From: Byssothecium circinans
Lineage: Eukaryota > Ascomycota > Dothideomycetes > Pleosporales > Massarinaceae
Assembly (NCBI GenBank): GCA_010015675.1
Contig: ML977014.1
Location: forward strand, 286,800-350,799
Length of the DNA: 64,000 bases
Direction: 5' to 3'
Part shown: positions 1 to 10,886 of the stretch, in pieces
Layout of the letters: the number at the start of each line of letters is the position of its first letter
How positions within the stretch are numbered: position 1 is the first letter of the stretch
Translations under genes and position numbers: made by a program
The notes under the pieces: generated by a model
What the model was told of the DNA's origin: nothing
Seen by the model: the letters and a program-made list of their open reading frames with translations, nothing else
Databases searched by the model: none

Positions 1-136
1 ACTCTAGCAGGTACTGAAACAGGAAAGAATAGAACAGACCGCCCACAACACCATAGAGTATGCCGGTCCACGCAACGTATGCAGAAAGATGTAGTAAAAT
101 ACAACGAAGAAAGGGCAGAAAAACAAGACTGTACTC

Positions 137-3100
137 CTACAGTCGCCGCATCCGCTTGCCGCCGCCCAACTCAATGGCAGTGCGGCTGTTCAGTAGACCT
201 CCGTCGCCGTTGGGCGGGGGATTGGCCTGGATATACTCACGTCGTATGCGTGCCGCTTCTTTATCCCACTCAGCGACTCTCTCTTTGAAGCCAGCGGCAT
301 TGGCTGCAGCGTCGTCTTTCGCACTCTGCGTCTGCTCGAGATAAGGCTGCTTGATCGCCGCATCTTCTGTTCGCCACTTGAGGCCCAGCGCCGTACGAAT
401 CTCCGTCTTGGATGCCTTTGCATTTGGATCGCCCGTCGCTGCTTTCCGCTTGTCATCGCAGTCCTTCTTGCAAATGTACCAGTAGTCCTTGGTGTACAGC
501 AGAAAGGGGTTGACGCCTGCGCGCCCGGGCTTGATCGGACGCTCGCCGAGCTTGCCCAGTATCTCTCCGATAATCGATGCCTCGTAGTCCTCATCACGAA
601 TCATCCGAGTGCTGCCGCTCTTGCCCTCTAAGACGGCTTCAGGCTCAGCCTTCCGCTTCACGTCTAGTATGGGGTAGCTGGCAGGAGGCTCGGGCCTCAC
701 CTTCTTTTCAATAAGCGGACTGGGAACATTAATGGGCCCGATCATCGACTCGACCACTTCGGCCGCAACTCGCAAGCCTGACAAATACGCCCCGTGAACA
801 GTTGCGGGATGAGTACCGCAAGTAGCTTCACCAGCAAAGTGAAGGGGTCCATGTGGTCGTGCCATGACATCGTAATCGCCTGCTTGAGTTTGTGGGCCTA
901 CATAGGAGTAGCTTCCGCGGGCAAAAGGGTCCTTGCTCCATCGTGTGACAATGGTTTCTACGGGTAGAGGAACGTGACTCGGTGCGAACATCTGATCTAA
1001 GCGATCCGTGACTTCTTTGATGAGTTGGTCGTTGGAAGTGCTCTCAGCGTAATGCGCAGCCTCTCCCGCCATGAGAGCAATAAGTGTAGGTTTGCCACTA
1101 GTCTTGATGCAGTTCCAGAACAGATAGTAGCGGCCCCGTCGTGACGCGTAGTCTTCTGGGTTTGTGCTCGCTTGATGCTCGGCCTCATTCAGCAAGCCAA
1201 ACATATCGCGATGTGGCTCCCAGAATGCCTTCTCGTACACCAGAACCACCTAGTCAAAGGTCAGTACACAAAAAGAGTCAACAATATCATGTACACAAAC
1301 CTTGTTAAGCAGACCAAATCCCATCCGCTCAATCACGTCCTGCTTCCAGTCTGGCAACGGAGGCTGGAAATCGATAGATCCAGATTTCAGAACGCCGAGG
1401 GGTGCGGTGAGCACGATCTGATCGGCCTCAAATACCTCGCCATTTGTACATTCGACCTTGACAGCTTTACCAGCTCCTTGTTCTTCCATGTTGTAATGCA
1501 CAGACTTGATAACGCTCTTGAATCGCACGTCGAGCGGAGTAGGGCACTGTGCAAGTCCGCGCGGAACTTGCTGGTAGCCTCCGATGATTTCAGTGTGTTG
1601 ACCCTCGAACTCGTTACCAATATCTTGATCCCATCCGCTGAGGCTGAGCTGGTTCACGCTCGCAGCGTTGGCATACTCTAAATTGGCATGATGCCAGTTG
1701 AGGAGCCGCATGTCTCTTGGTTTCAAATCGACAATCTTTTGATATGCTTTGATCCCCTCGTCCATTATTTGCCCTAGTGTAGGATACTTCGATGCCTTTG
1801 CAGCACCATCCATATCAAGTGCATGGAGCTCTGACGCGCCATTTTTGGTCTGCCATCCCATGTCTCGCGCTGCCTGTGTGGCTGAAATATTGGGGTTGAA
1901 GCCTGCGCTCAACTGATATGTGCGGCCTGCTCTCTTCTCTACACCGGTTGAGGGCTTTTCTTCGATTGTCGATGCGGTGGTCGTCGCGTTCGTAGGCAAG
2001 GGATTGTTCGATTGTTCCAACTCGGCAATGGTTGCTCCGCCGGTATCGCTCGGTTCTCGTCCGAATAGCATCATATTACGGTCGCCTTCTACGGTTCGAA
2101 ATATCGCGGGTTTGTTTCGATATACACTTGCACGTTCTAGAACATCATTGTAGAGCTTTTCCACGAGCATGTCCTGACTTCTCTCCACCACTGTCCCATC
2201 GTAGTCGTAGAGTATGGTGTTGTCTCGCAGACCATGATACGGTATACCGAGCTGACCACGAATGAGAGCGTTCATAGGGTTACCGTGTTCATAGCCTGTC
2301 ACAATTTGCGCACCCATTTCAGCTGTACATAAGTATCCACGCGGGAGTGTCGATCCAGCTTGGTTGTGAAAGGGATGTGAGTAGACCCTCCCGCCTATAC
2401 GGGGCCGAGCTTCCAATGTGATGACCTTGGGTGGCCGTTCTCCCTTGTCGACCCACGAGCTGCCGAGCTGGTTGATCAAGCTCTCCAAATGTCGTGCACA
2501 CCCTAGGCCCGACATGCCTGCGCCCACAACAATGATTGTTCGCCCCGCAACACCGCGTTTGACCTTGGAGTATGGTATCGTGGCCGCAGTATTCGGGGTT
2601 TCTACACATCCGAAATTAATGTAGCCGTTTCTTATCAGCCAAATGTGTGCTACTTTAGCTAGGCTGAAGTATCGTTTGTCTCGTGCGCAACCTACTGCCT
2701 CTTCCACGCTCACGTACACCAAAGGATTCCGCGTCCATAACCTCAGTATCGCATTCCTGATGTTGAGATAGATGGTAACCTGAGCATGGGTTACGTGATG
2801 TCGCAAGAGTTTGTATTCGTCATGATGCAGCGCAAATGGGTTCAGCCGAGAGCTCTCAGCAGCCAATATACATTGCCGTCCAAATTCTTCCCAGGACATT
2901 GCCGCAGGTATAGACGAGTTCGCTTTCATCTCGGCAAGTTTCCCCTTCGCCGGACTAGAAAGTCTTGAGCGCTGCGCACTGCTTGGCTCTTGGGACTGTT
3001 GCCGTACTTCAGGTGTCGATGAGGCTTTGAAATTGCTGATGGGATATTGAGAATCTTGGGCCATTGAGAATTGACCTTTTGTGATCATCCTCGGTTGTGC

Positions 3101-3547
3101 AGAGGCAGTTTCGCCAGTTGATATAGTGCCATTCAACATCGAGGTCGGTTTACTTCTGCTTGCTTGTGTGAATTGTGACGTATGGTTCCCATTGACCTTT
3201 GACGTTCGAAGAGGGTGCGGGTACTGTAGCGCAGCAGTGGCATGACTGCCATCGTTCCCATTCCCATATCCACTTGAGGCAGAATCATCTCGCTCATCTC
3301 TCCCACTCATGTGACCTGTGCTGAACTCTGACATATCGTGATTCTCGCCATAGTGCACGGACGATGGGGTCGATTCGGTATAGTGCAGATTGTTGAGTCC
3401 TGACACAGGAGCGGGAGGAGATGGTCGTCCTTTCGGATGCGCGTTGTCTTGAGACATCGGTATCTGGAGAATATCATGTGAGGTTCCGAAGAGGTATTGA
3501 CTGTCATCAATGCCGTCGGGGTCTATCGTGGCGAGGGATGAGTACAT
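137..3547 (-). CDS. lsd1: LSD1-type lysine-specific histone demethylase (SWIRM, amine oxidase, HMG-box)
   Basis: This is a nuclear FAD-dependent histone lysine demethylase of the LSD1/KDM1 family (fungal HdmA/KdmA type). Two exons (3547-1301 and 1249-137) are separated by a 51-bp intron (1250-1300) that rejoins in phase 0 and gives about 1119 aa. After a disordered Ser/Pro/Asn-rich N-terminus comes a SWIRM domain (about residues 213-316). The Rossmann FAD motif VVGAGMSGLGCARHLE follows at about 340. The C-terminal amine-oxidase half contains GSYSYVG and FAGEATCGTHPATVHGA. The exon junction rebuilds LLNKVVL, and its Lys matches the catalytic-site lysine (K661) of human LSD1. An HMG-box-like basic domain (about 993-1090) ends the protein, as in other filamentous fungal LSD1 proteins. 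I chose ATG 3547 because the frame further upstream opens only with TTG. It is divergent from lcl3. Confidence 0.93.
1250..1300 (-). other. Intron of the LSD1 gene
   Basis: On the minus strand this reads GTTTGT at the donor, a CTGAC branch box and CTAG at the acceptor. Removing it joins LLNK to VVLVYEKAFW without loss of frame, matching the conserved LSD1 core. Confidence 0.9.
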
Positions 3548-4838
3548 GATGGCTGAAGAGCCAACATGAACCTGATGTGCTTGGCTAGGACCGCACCGAA
3601 GCCGGAAATGAATCACCCGCCGAGGTAATGGTAATCGGAGTAGGGGGAGATGGCGTAGTTTCAATTTTCGAGACCATGGGGGTTTTGATTCATTGAAAGA
3701 TGATGGGTGGTTGGTCGACGCTGGTCAACTGGTGCGCCCCTCAGGATTCGCAGAAGGTTGAAGTGCGCTAGGCCGCCATTCCTTTTTGAGCCGTCATCAG
3801 GCGTCGCATCCTGGCCACTTCAACTGTCAACGCTCCGACACGTCCCACACCACCTCATGCCTCCGCGCCAGAAGTAGTCGGCCGAAAGTGTTGTCGGCTC
3901 CCACTACGCTGCAGCAGATTTCCCCATCTAGTAGGAGTAGGATGTCGCCACCCGGACTGCAGAGATCAGCGAGGCCGCCCTGTACGCCCGTCTCATGAAC
4001 AATTGCCCTTCGTAGACAACTTTCGAGTTTGGAAGCCCCCGGCGATTATCGACAATGCATCGAAGTCTTCTTGCTAGTCTTATATCGGGTCTTTTCCATC
4101 TTTCTAGCAATTTGCATTCTCATACCCATACTGACAGTCCTTACATAGGAATATGCATAATCTGCGGTAACTCACCAAACGCGTTCGTCTGCTCCACCCA
4201 TTCTCAACGAAGTTTATCGGATTAAGCTCAAGTCTGAATCGACGAAGACGCGATACACTCGCTGTGGCACACTTGCTACTAGATATGGATGTGTCATATG
4301 GAGAAACACCGCCGTGAAGAACAGTGCTGGTCCTGTATTTCTCGACGAAGTTGGCCATGGGTCGCCTAGATTGTCCAGGGATGAGATATGAAAAGGTCTT
4401 GTCCGATAGAAGCAGAGCGCTTGCCACTTCAACTATATAAGAGCGTCGTGGCCGCTGCCAGGTTGTTGACATAGCTGACGGCTGCAAGTCCCAGAGTTTA
4501 AGAGTAGAGACTGGTTCACCGAAGCCGTGGTAAAGCTTGGGATCTTTACCTGCCCACATACCTAGGTAGTTGAGGTAGGAACATCTGAAAGCTCATGGCT
4601 CCAAGATGTGCCACTCCAATGATTTTTTTTGGTCGTTCTATCGCAATCCGATTAATAAGAAGCATCCAATGTCAATGGTATCATAAAAAACGATGTGTGC
4701 GCAGACCAGTAGTTCATGACTTCTGGGGTGCGGCTTTTGAGGCCCAAGCTTACTCACGTGGTTCTTTTGCGGAGGTCAACGCCTCACCTCCGAGCCTCTG
4801 CACACCACGTTCCCGCACGGCACCTTTGCCAACCAACA
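3548..4838. other. Intergenic region between the divergent lsd1 and lcl3 genes
   Basis: About 1.3 kb between two divergent genes, presumably holding both promoters and 5' UTRs. An uninterrupted 151-codon frame at 4104-4559 (minus) has no recognisable domain and I do not support it as a gene. No repeats or RNA genes were seen. Confidence 0.5.
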
Positions 4839-5711
4839 ATGCGATGGCCTTGGTCCGGCGACGAAGATGACAAGAAGAGGACCAGCCTCTCATCTTGGGT
4901 AGAAGATCTGAGAACGACTGACTGGCGATCGGCTTTTTCTGACCCCCGAATTATCGGCCCATCTGTTGTCCTAACAGCTACGACGGTCGCAGCCTTGCGT
5001 CTGTACAAGTCGTATCTGCGCCGCATACCGAGCGTTAATCACATCAAACCCGAACACTTTCGTCGAAGAAGCTTGTTTGGCCAAGTCACCACCGTTGGTG
5101 ATGCAGACAACTTCAGATTGTTTCACACGCCTGGTGGCAGGATAGCTGGATGGGGCTGGTTACCGTGGAAGAAAGTGCCGACGACGAGAGATAAGCTGTC
5201 CAACAACACCGTGGGTCTCTTGTCAATATGATTTTCTAGGCCAACCATTTCTCACACTATGCAGATACATATACGAATTGCAGGCGTCGATGCGCCAGAG
5301 CTAGCACATTGGGGACGGGAAGCACAGCCCTATTCGAAAGAAGCGCTTGAATGGCTCACCGCATACATACACAACCGACGCGTTCGCGCATACATCTTCA
5401 GGCGTGACCAGTACGATAGAGTTGTAGCCCAAATCTACGTGCGAAGGTGGCTGGTCAGGAAAGATGTGGGTCTAGAAATGTTAAAGACGGGATTTGCGAC
5501 CGTCTACGAGGCAAAGACTGGGTCTGAATTTGGGACGTTTGAGCAAAAGTATCGCGATGCTCAGGAGAAGGCGAAACAGCAGAAGGTGGGTATGTGGGCA
5601 GGACAAGGCATCATGGCACGACTGCGTGGAGAAACTGCGAAGAAGGCCGAGAGTCCGAGAGAGTACAAGACGCGACATGCAGCGGCGGACAAGCAAAAGA
5701 AGGGAGGATGA
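4839..5711 (+). CDS. lcl3: Probable endonuclease Lcl3 (membrane-anchored TNase/SNase fold)
   Basis: Two exons (4839-5210, 5265-5711) joined across a 54-bp intron give 272 aa, the usual length for fungal Lcl3, a staphylococcal-nuclease-like protein reported as mitochondrial/membrane in yeast. One N-terminal transmembrane stretch ([19 protein letters not shown], about residues 35-53) precedes the nuclease fold. Splicing restores [15 protein letters not shown], the conserved active-site strand with its Asp. [15 protein letters not shown] and [14 protein letters not shown] follow, with the conserved Arg residues, and then [13 protein letters not shown] 4839 is used because it opens the typical short charged leader ([11 protein letters not shown]) just before the membrane segment. 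The Lys-rich tail ends in KKGG. Confidence 0.9.
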
Positions 5712-6336
5712 GGATTCATAGATGCACTGGCTGAGGGCAGCGCACCCAATCTACCATGTGCTTGTGATCTCGAGACGGCTGTATCATCATTTATGTCTCG
5801 TATTAAGACACAAAGGATGATGTAATTGCGCACCCTCTAGTTTAGACGCGTTCAAAAATTAGTTTATCCAAAAATCTTCGGCGCCGGTCATCGGCCATGG
5901 CCACAGTCGCTGTATCTGTCTTGCTAACTTGAAGGTATCAATTGACTCGATTATACAGAGAATAGTTAAGAGCTTCGGCTTATAGGTGCAATACACACGC
6001 ACTCTCTCCCTCTTGCAAGCTCTTGGATGCTGCAAGAAGTCGGTGTCCTCGGCTGTCACAAACTGACCGCCTTCGCTTTGGAGCTTATCAGTACGCGCCA
6101 TCGGGCCGACATCATTGGCTCCTCCGCAGCATATAGAAATTTTGGCTCAAGCTTCTACTCCCCGCAACCTCCATATAATTCTCATCATATAGCAGCTGAC
6201 TCTTTGCGCTGTTGAGCTCGAGCTTCGGCCGTCCTCAATTGCACCCTCTGGTCCTGGAACGAGTCTCCTCACGCCGATTCGCCGTCTTTGTGCGTACAAT
6301 ACAGCTCGAAGCTCAACGGGTGCTTGACCGTCTGCG

Positions 6337-9300
6337 ATGGCTCTCTGCGGGCGTCTCGCACGCCGCGCACCAGCTTTTACAAGCCAATTCCGCGCCACAG
6401 TCCCTTCGGTATCCTCTCGATCGTTTGTTTCGCGAGCTTCGAGGCCTCTGGTTTCCCTTCAATCCACGGGTGAGTCACAGGCGACATACAGGCAATTGCG
6501 GGCCTTCACAAAGGTTGCTGCAACATGGAACAAGACTCAAGAGGCGCCCAATGCGCAAGCATATCTCAATAGCGGCGTGATCGCTGGGGCTCGCGATCTG
6601 GTGGACGTGAAGAAAGTTCTCGTCATTGGTAGTGGTGGCTTGAGTATCGGCCAAGCGGGAGAATTTGACTACTCTGGTATGACTCTTGACAATTCATGAT
6701 GCAATACTCTTATCCTGACCTTCCCTCAAGGTTCCCAAGCTCTGAAGGCTCTCAAGGAGGCTGGCGTTCGATCTGTGCTCGTCAACCCAAACATTGCTAC
6801 CATCCAAACGTCCCACGTGCTCGCCGACGAAATCTACTATCTGCCCGTTACTCCCGAATACGTCGAATACGTCATCCAGAAAGAGAAGCCAGATGGCATC
6901 TTCCTCAGTTTCGGCGGCCAAACTGCGCTCAACCTGGGTGTGCAAATGAACAAAAAGGGTATCTTCGATAAATATGGCGTCAAGGTCCTTGGAACCAGCG
7001 TCAAGACCCTCGAAACTAGCGAAGACCGTGACCTCTTCGCGCGCGCACTAGATGAGATTGACATCCCCATCGCAAAATCTATCGCCGTTGCCTCCATTGA
7101 CGAAGCCCTCGAGGCTGCGGAGAAAGTCGGATACCCCATCATTGTCCGCGCCGCGTACGCCCTCGGTGGTCTTGGATCCGGTTTTGCGAACAATGCCGAG
7201 GAGCTCAGGGATCTATCGGCTCGGTCACTCACTTTGTCTCCCCAAATTTTGGTAGAGAAGTCGCTCAAGGGCTGGAAGGAGGCAGAGTACGAGGTGGTCC
7301 GCGATGCTAGCGACAACTGCATCACGGTCTGCAACATGGAAAACTTTGACCCTCTTGGAGTACATACTGGCGACAGTATCGTCGTTTCTCCCAGTCAAAC
7401 ATTCAGCGACGAGGAATACCACATGCTTCGCTCCGCCTCGATCAAGATTGTGCGACACTTGGGTGTTGTCGGCGAATGCAACGTGCAATATGCGCTCCAG
7501 CCCGATGGCTTGGACTACAGGGTTATTGAAGTCAACGCTCGCCTTTCTCGCTCTTCTGCTTTGGCGTCAAAGGCTACCGGATACCCCTTGGCCTACACTG
7601 CGGCGAAGATTGGTCTCGGCCACACACTACCTGAACTCCCGAATGCGGTCACCAAGACCACTACCGCCAACTTCGAACCCAGTCTAGATTACGTCGTCAC
7701 AAAGATGCCTCGATGGGATTTGAGCAAGTTCCAGAACGTCAAGCGCGACATTGGTAGCTCCATGAAGTCTGTTGGCGAAGTCATGGCCATCGGACGAACC
7801 TTTGAAGAATCCTTCCAGAAAGCATGCCGACAGGTCGACCCCAAGTTCCTTGGTTTCCAGGGCGAGAAGTACGGCGAGAGCCTTGACGAAGAGCTGAAGA
7901 ACCCCACCGATCGCCGATGGCTCGCTGTTGGCCATGCCATGTTCACCGAGCGCTACTCCGTTGATCAGATCCACGAGCTGACAAAGATTGACAAGTGGTT
8001 TCTGCACAAGCTCCAGAATATTGTCGACTGCACAGATGAGCTTGAGGAAATTGGCAGTCTCTTTGGACTGAAGAAGGAGATCATCTTGAAGGCTAAGAAG
8101 CTCGGTTTCTCCGACAAGCAGATCGCCAAGGCCGTCAACAGCACAGAAGATGAAGTTCGAGCCCGCAGGAAGAGCTTTGGAATCAGGCCATGGGTCAAAA
8201 AGATTGATACTTTGGCCGCAGAGTTCCCGGCAGACACTAATTATCTTGTAAGTCATCCCACTATAGCATGCGAGACATAGACTGACTTTATTCGCCACTT
8301 TAGTATGTGAGTAACCAATTTCCCTTGACACTGAAATTCATGTTGTTGGCGGAGTGCTCCTGCCTCCTGGGCGAGCATGGTGAAGGTCTCCGCGAAGTAG
8401 CCGACATTGTCGCTACGAAAAAGCGCTCTATGCCACCGAGCAGGCGAGCAGATGGCACGACCATTGCATTCATTGCATATCGAATTGCCACAGGCAGGCC
8501 CTTTGGTCTTGCTTTTGTTGTTTCCGCAACTCACTGTCACCCTCCTGCACTAGCTAACCCACATTCCTAGACTACCTACAACGCCTCGTCCCACGACGTC
8601 ACATTCGACGATCATGGTGTCATCGTTCTCGGAAGCGGCGTCTACCGTATTGGAAGCTCTGTCGAATTTGATTGGTGTGCCGTCAATGCTACCATGTCGC
8701 TGAACAAGCTTGGGAAGAAGACTGTCATGATCAACGTAAGTATAACTTCACCCCCGTGAGCTAGAAGTATTGCTAACACCCGAATGGTATAATCCGGAGA
8801 CTTATAGCACAGATTTCGACGTTGCCGACAAGCTGTACTTTGAAGAGCTCAGCTACGAGCGTGTGATGGATATTTACGAGTTGGAAACCGCAAGCGGAGT
8901 CGTTGTCTCTGTTGGAGGCCAGCTGCCCCAGAACATAGCACTCAAGCTTCAGGAGTCTGGCAAAGCAAAGGTGCTTGGAACTGACCCTGCTGACATCGAC
9001 AAGGCCGAAGACCGTCACAAATTCTCATCCATCTTGGATTCCATTGGCGTGGACCAACCTGCATGGAAGGAGCTCACCTCGTACGAGGAAGCAAAGAAGT
9101 TTGCGCAAAATGTCGGCTATCCTGTACTCGTCCGTCCTTCTTACGTTCTCTCCGGTGCTGCCATGACTGTCATTCGCAATGAGTCTGAGCTTCAAGCCAA
9201 GCTCACTGCTGCCGCCGACGTTTCTCCGGATCACCCCGTTGTCATCACTCAGTACATTGATGGAGCTCAAGAGATCGACTGCGACGCCGTGGCTTCTAAC

Positions 9301-10322
9301 GGAAATGTCCTCGTTCACGCTGTCAGTGAGCACATTGAGAATGCGGGTGTCCACTCTGGAGACGCAACCCTGGTGCTTCCTCCCGTCAGCCTTGATGCCC
9401 GTATCAAGGAACGCGTTAAGGAAATTGCAGATAAAGTCGCCAAAGCATGGAACATCACTGGTCCCTTCAACATGCAAATCATCAAGGAGGAAGTTGAAGG
9501 CCAGGAGCCCAACCTGAAGGTCATTGAGTGCAATCTCCGTGCATCCCGCTCCTTCCCCTTTGTCAGCAAGGTCCTCGGAACCAACTTCATCGACGTGGCT
9601 ACTAGGGCTCTCGTTGGCCGCGATATCCCTGAGCCTGTCGATCTAATGGCTGCCGAGCGTGAATACGTTGCGACCAAGGTGCCACAATTCTCATGGACCC
9701 GTCTAGCTGGTGCTGATCCCTTCTTGGGCGTTGAGATGGCGTCGACTGGTGAAATGGCTTGCTTCGGAAAGGATTTGATCGAGGCTTACTGGGCCTCTGT
9801 GCAATCCACCATGAACTTCCGTCTGCCTCTTCCAGGAGAGGGTCTCCTGTTCGGCGGTGACGTCGAGTCTGGCTATCTCGTCCAAGTTGCGAAGTACATC
9901 CAGCCCCTCGGCTACAAGTTCTTTACCGCAAATCAGGAAGTCAAGGATGTCCTGGAGAAGAACGCCGAAGGTGTCAATGTCGAGGTCATTGAATTCCCCA
10001 AAACGGACAAGAGAGCGCTACGTGAGGTGTTTGAGAAGTACGATATCCGTGGTGTGTTCAATCTAGCCAAGTATAGGGCTAGCTCTTTGGTGGATGAGGA
10101 CTACGTGATGAGGAGGAATGCGGTCGACTTTGGTGTGCCGCTGTTCATGGAGCCAAAGGTAAGTCGAACTCCATCCTGATCAATAATGAGCCAGGATGAC
10201 TAATATGGTGACAGACTGCTGTTCTCTTTGCCCAATGCATGAGCGAGAAGCTGCCCAAGAAAGAGGGTATCCCAAGCGAGGTCAGGTCGTGGAGCGACTT
10301 CGTTGGCGGACGACCCTTGTGA
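6337..10322 (+). CDS. CPA2: Arginine-specific carbamoyl-phosphate synthase, large (ammonia) chain, mitochondrial
   Basis: This large chain makes carbamoyl phosphate from bicarbonate, ammonia and 2 ATP for arginine synthesis. The partner small chain is not in the window. My exon model is 6337-6676, 6731-8247, 8304-8306, 8571-8735, 8788-10158 and 10215-10322, encoding 1167 aa, the normal fungal length. The Ser/Arg-rich N-terminus ([10 protein letters not shown] region) looks like a mitochondrial presequence. Both ATP-grasp halves are complete: [21 protein letters not shown] opens the first, and [20 protein letters not shown] opens the second. The allosteric (MGS-like) domain ends in DFVGGRPL. 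Two splice features are odd. A three-base exon (TAT) is needed to restore the conserved NYL-Y-TTYNA. The fourth intron seems to end in GG instead of AG. Both are listed as findings. The gene is convergent with utp12. Confidence 0.95.
8304..8306 (+). other. CPA2: Putative 3-nt micro-exon (TAT, Tyr) in CPA2
   Basis: The intron before it starts GTAAGT at 8248, has an ACTGAC branch box near 8281 and ends TTTAG at 8303. The intron after it starts GTGAGT at 8307, has GCTAAC near 8553 and ends CCTAG at 8570. The only exonic bases between are TAT. This supplies the Tyr of the NYLYTTYNA motif conserved in fungal and yeast CPA2 (family knowledge). Confidence 0.7.
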
Positions 10323-10886
10323 GCGAAGCATGAGAGCTGGTCACGATAGAGAAGCGTGAGTGAAGAGGAAGTATTATACCCCTTAAGGGATGTGCGAGTA
10401 GGGTAATGGGGCGGCGGAAAAAACCATTCGGAGAGTGGTTCGTGTATATAGCGACATGTTTGGCTGGCGAAATGTTTCTCAACTTCTTGCGGCATGGAGT
10501 TCTGGCTACAGATACTCCAAAGGTCTGCCTCTTTCGGATTTGGTTCGGTTCGGTCTTGCTGTGTCTGTGTTATGTCGTGCACTTCACGGTCATGTAGGCC
10601 CATATTATTTTTTTGATAATTCTTCTTGCAGCTTGTGTGAATCTGATACATTGATTGTTCATCTCCCCTCATATTCCATCACTCGTCATCAAGATGTCGA
10701 AATACTAGCGGCATTTCACGTGAAGGGAAGACGGTTGGAGAGGTATACGAATCTGTGGAGAGTTTTGAGACGCTTCTATAGCACAAACGAGTATAACACA
10801 TTGCTGTGAAATTGGGGCACTTGTGTAATATACGATCGCTACCATCTTCAACACCATCAACAAAAAGCCCAAATTCCCCACTCAAA
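10323..10886. other. 3' intergenic region between convergent CPA2 and utp12
   Basis: About 560 bp that can only hold the two 3' UTRs. It has T-rich tracts (for example near 10610) but no gene, repeat or RNA feature that I can recognise. Confidence 0.5.

Noticed and set aside
4104..4559. 151-codon minus-strand frame between lsd1 and lcl3
   Set aside because: No recognisable motif, lies in a divergent promoter region, and no convincing exon partner.
6212..6336. Possible arginine-attenuator-like upstream peptide before CPA2
   Set aside because: The arginine attenuator peptide belongs to the small-chain gene in fungi. No short upstream peptide resembling it was found here; overlapping frames run into the CDS.
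8736..8787. Ordinary AG acceptors for the fourth CPA2 intron
   Set aside because: AG at 8760 makes a 25-bp intron and adds nine non-conserved residues. AG at 8764 runs into TAA. The AGs at 8767, 8807 and 8812 are out of frame.
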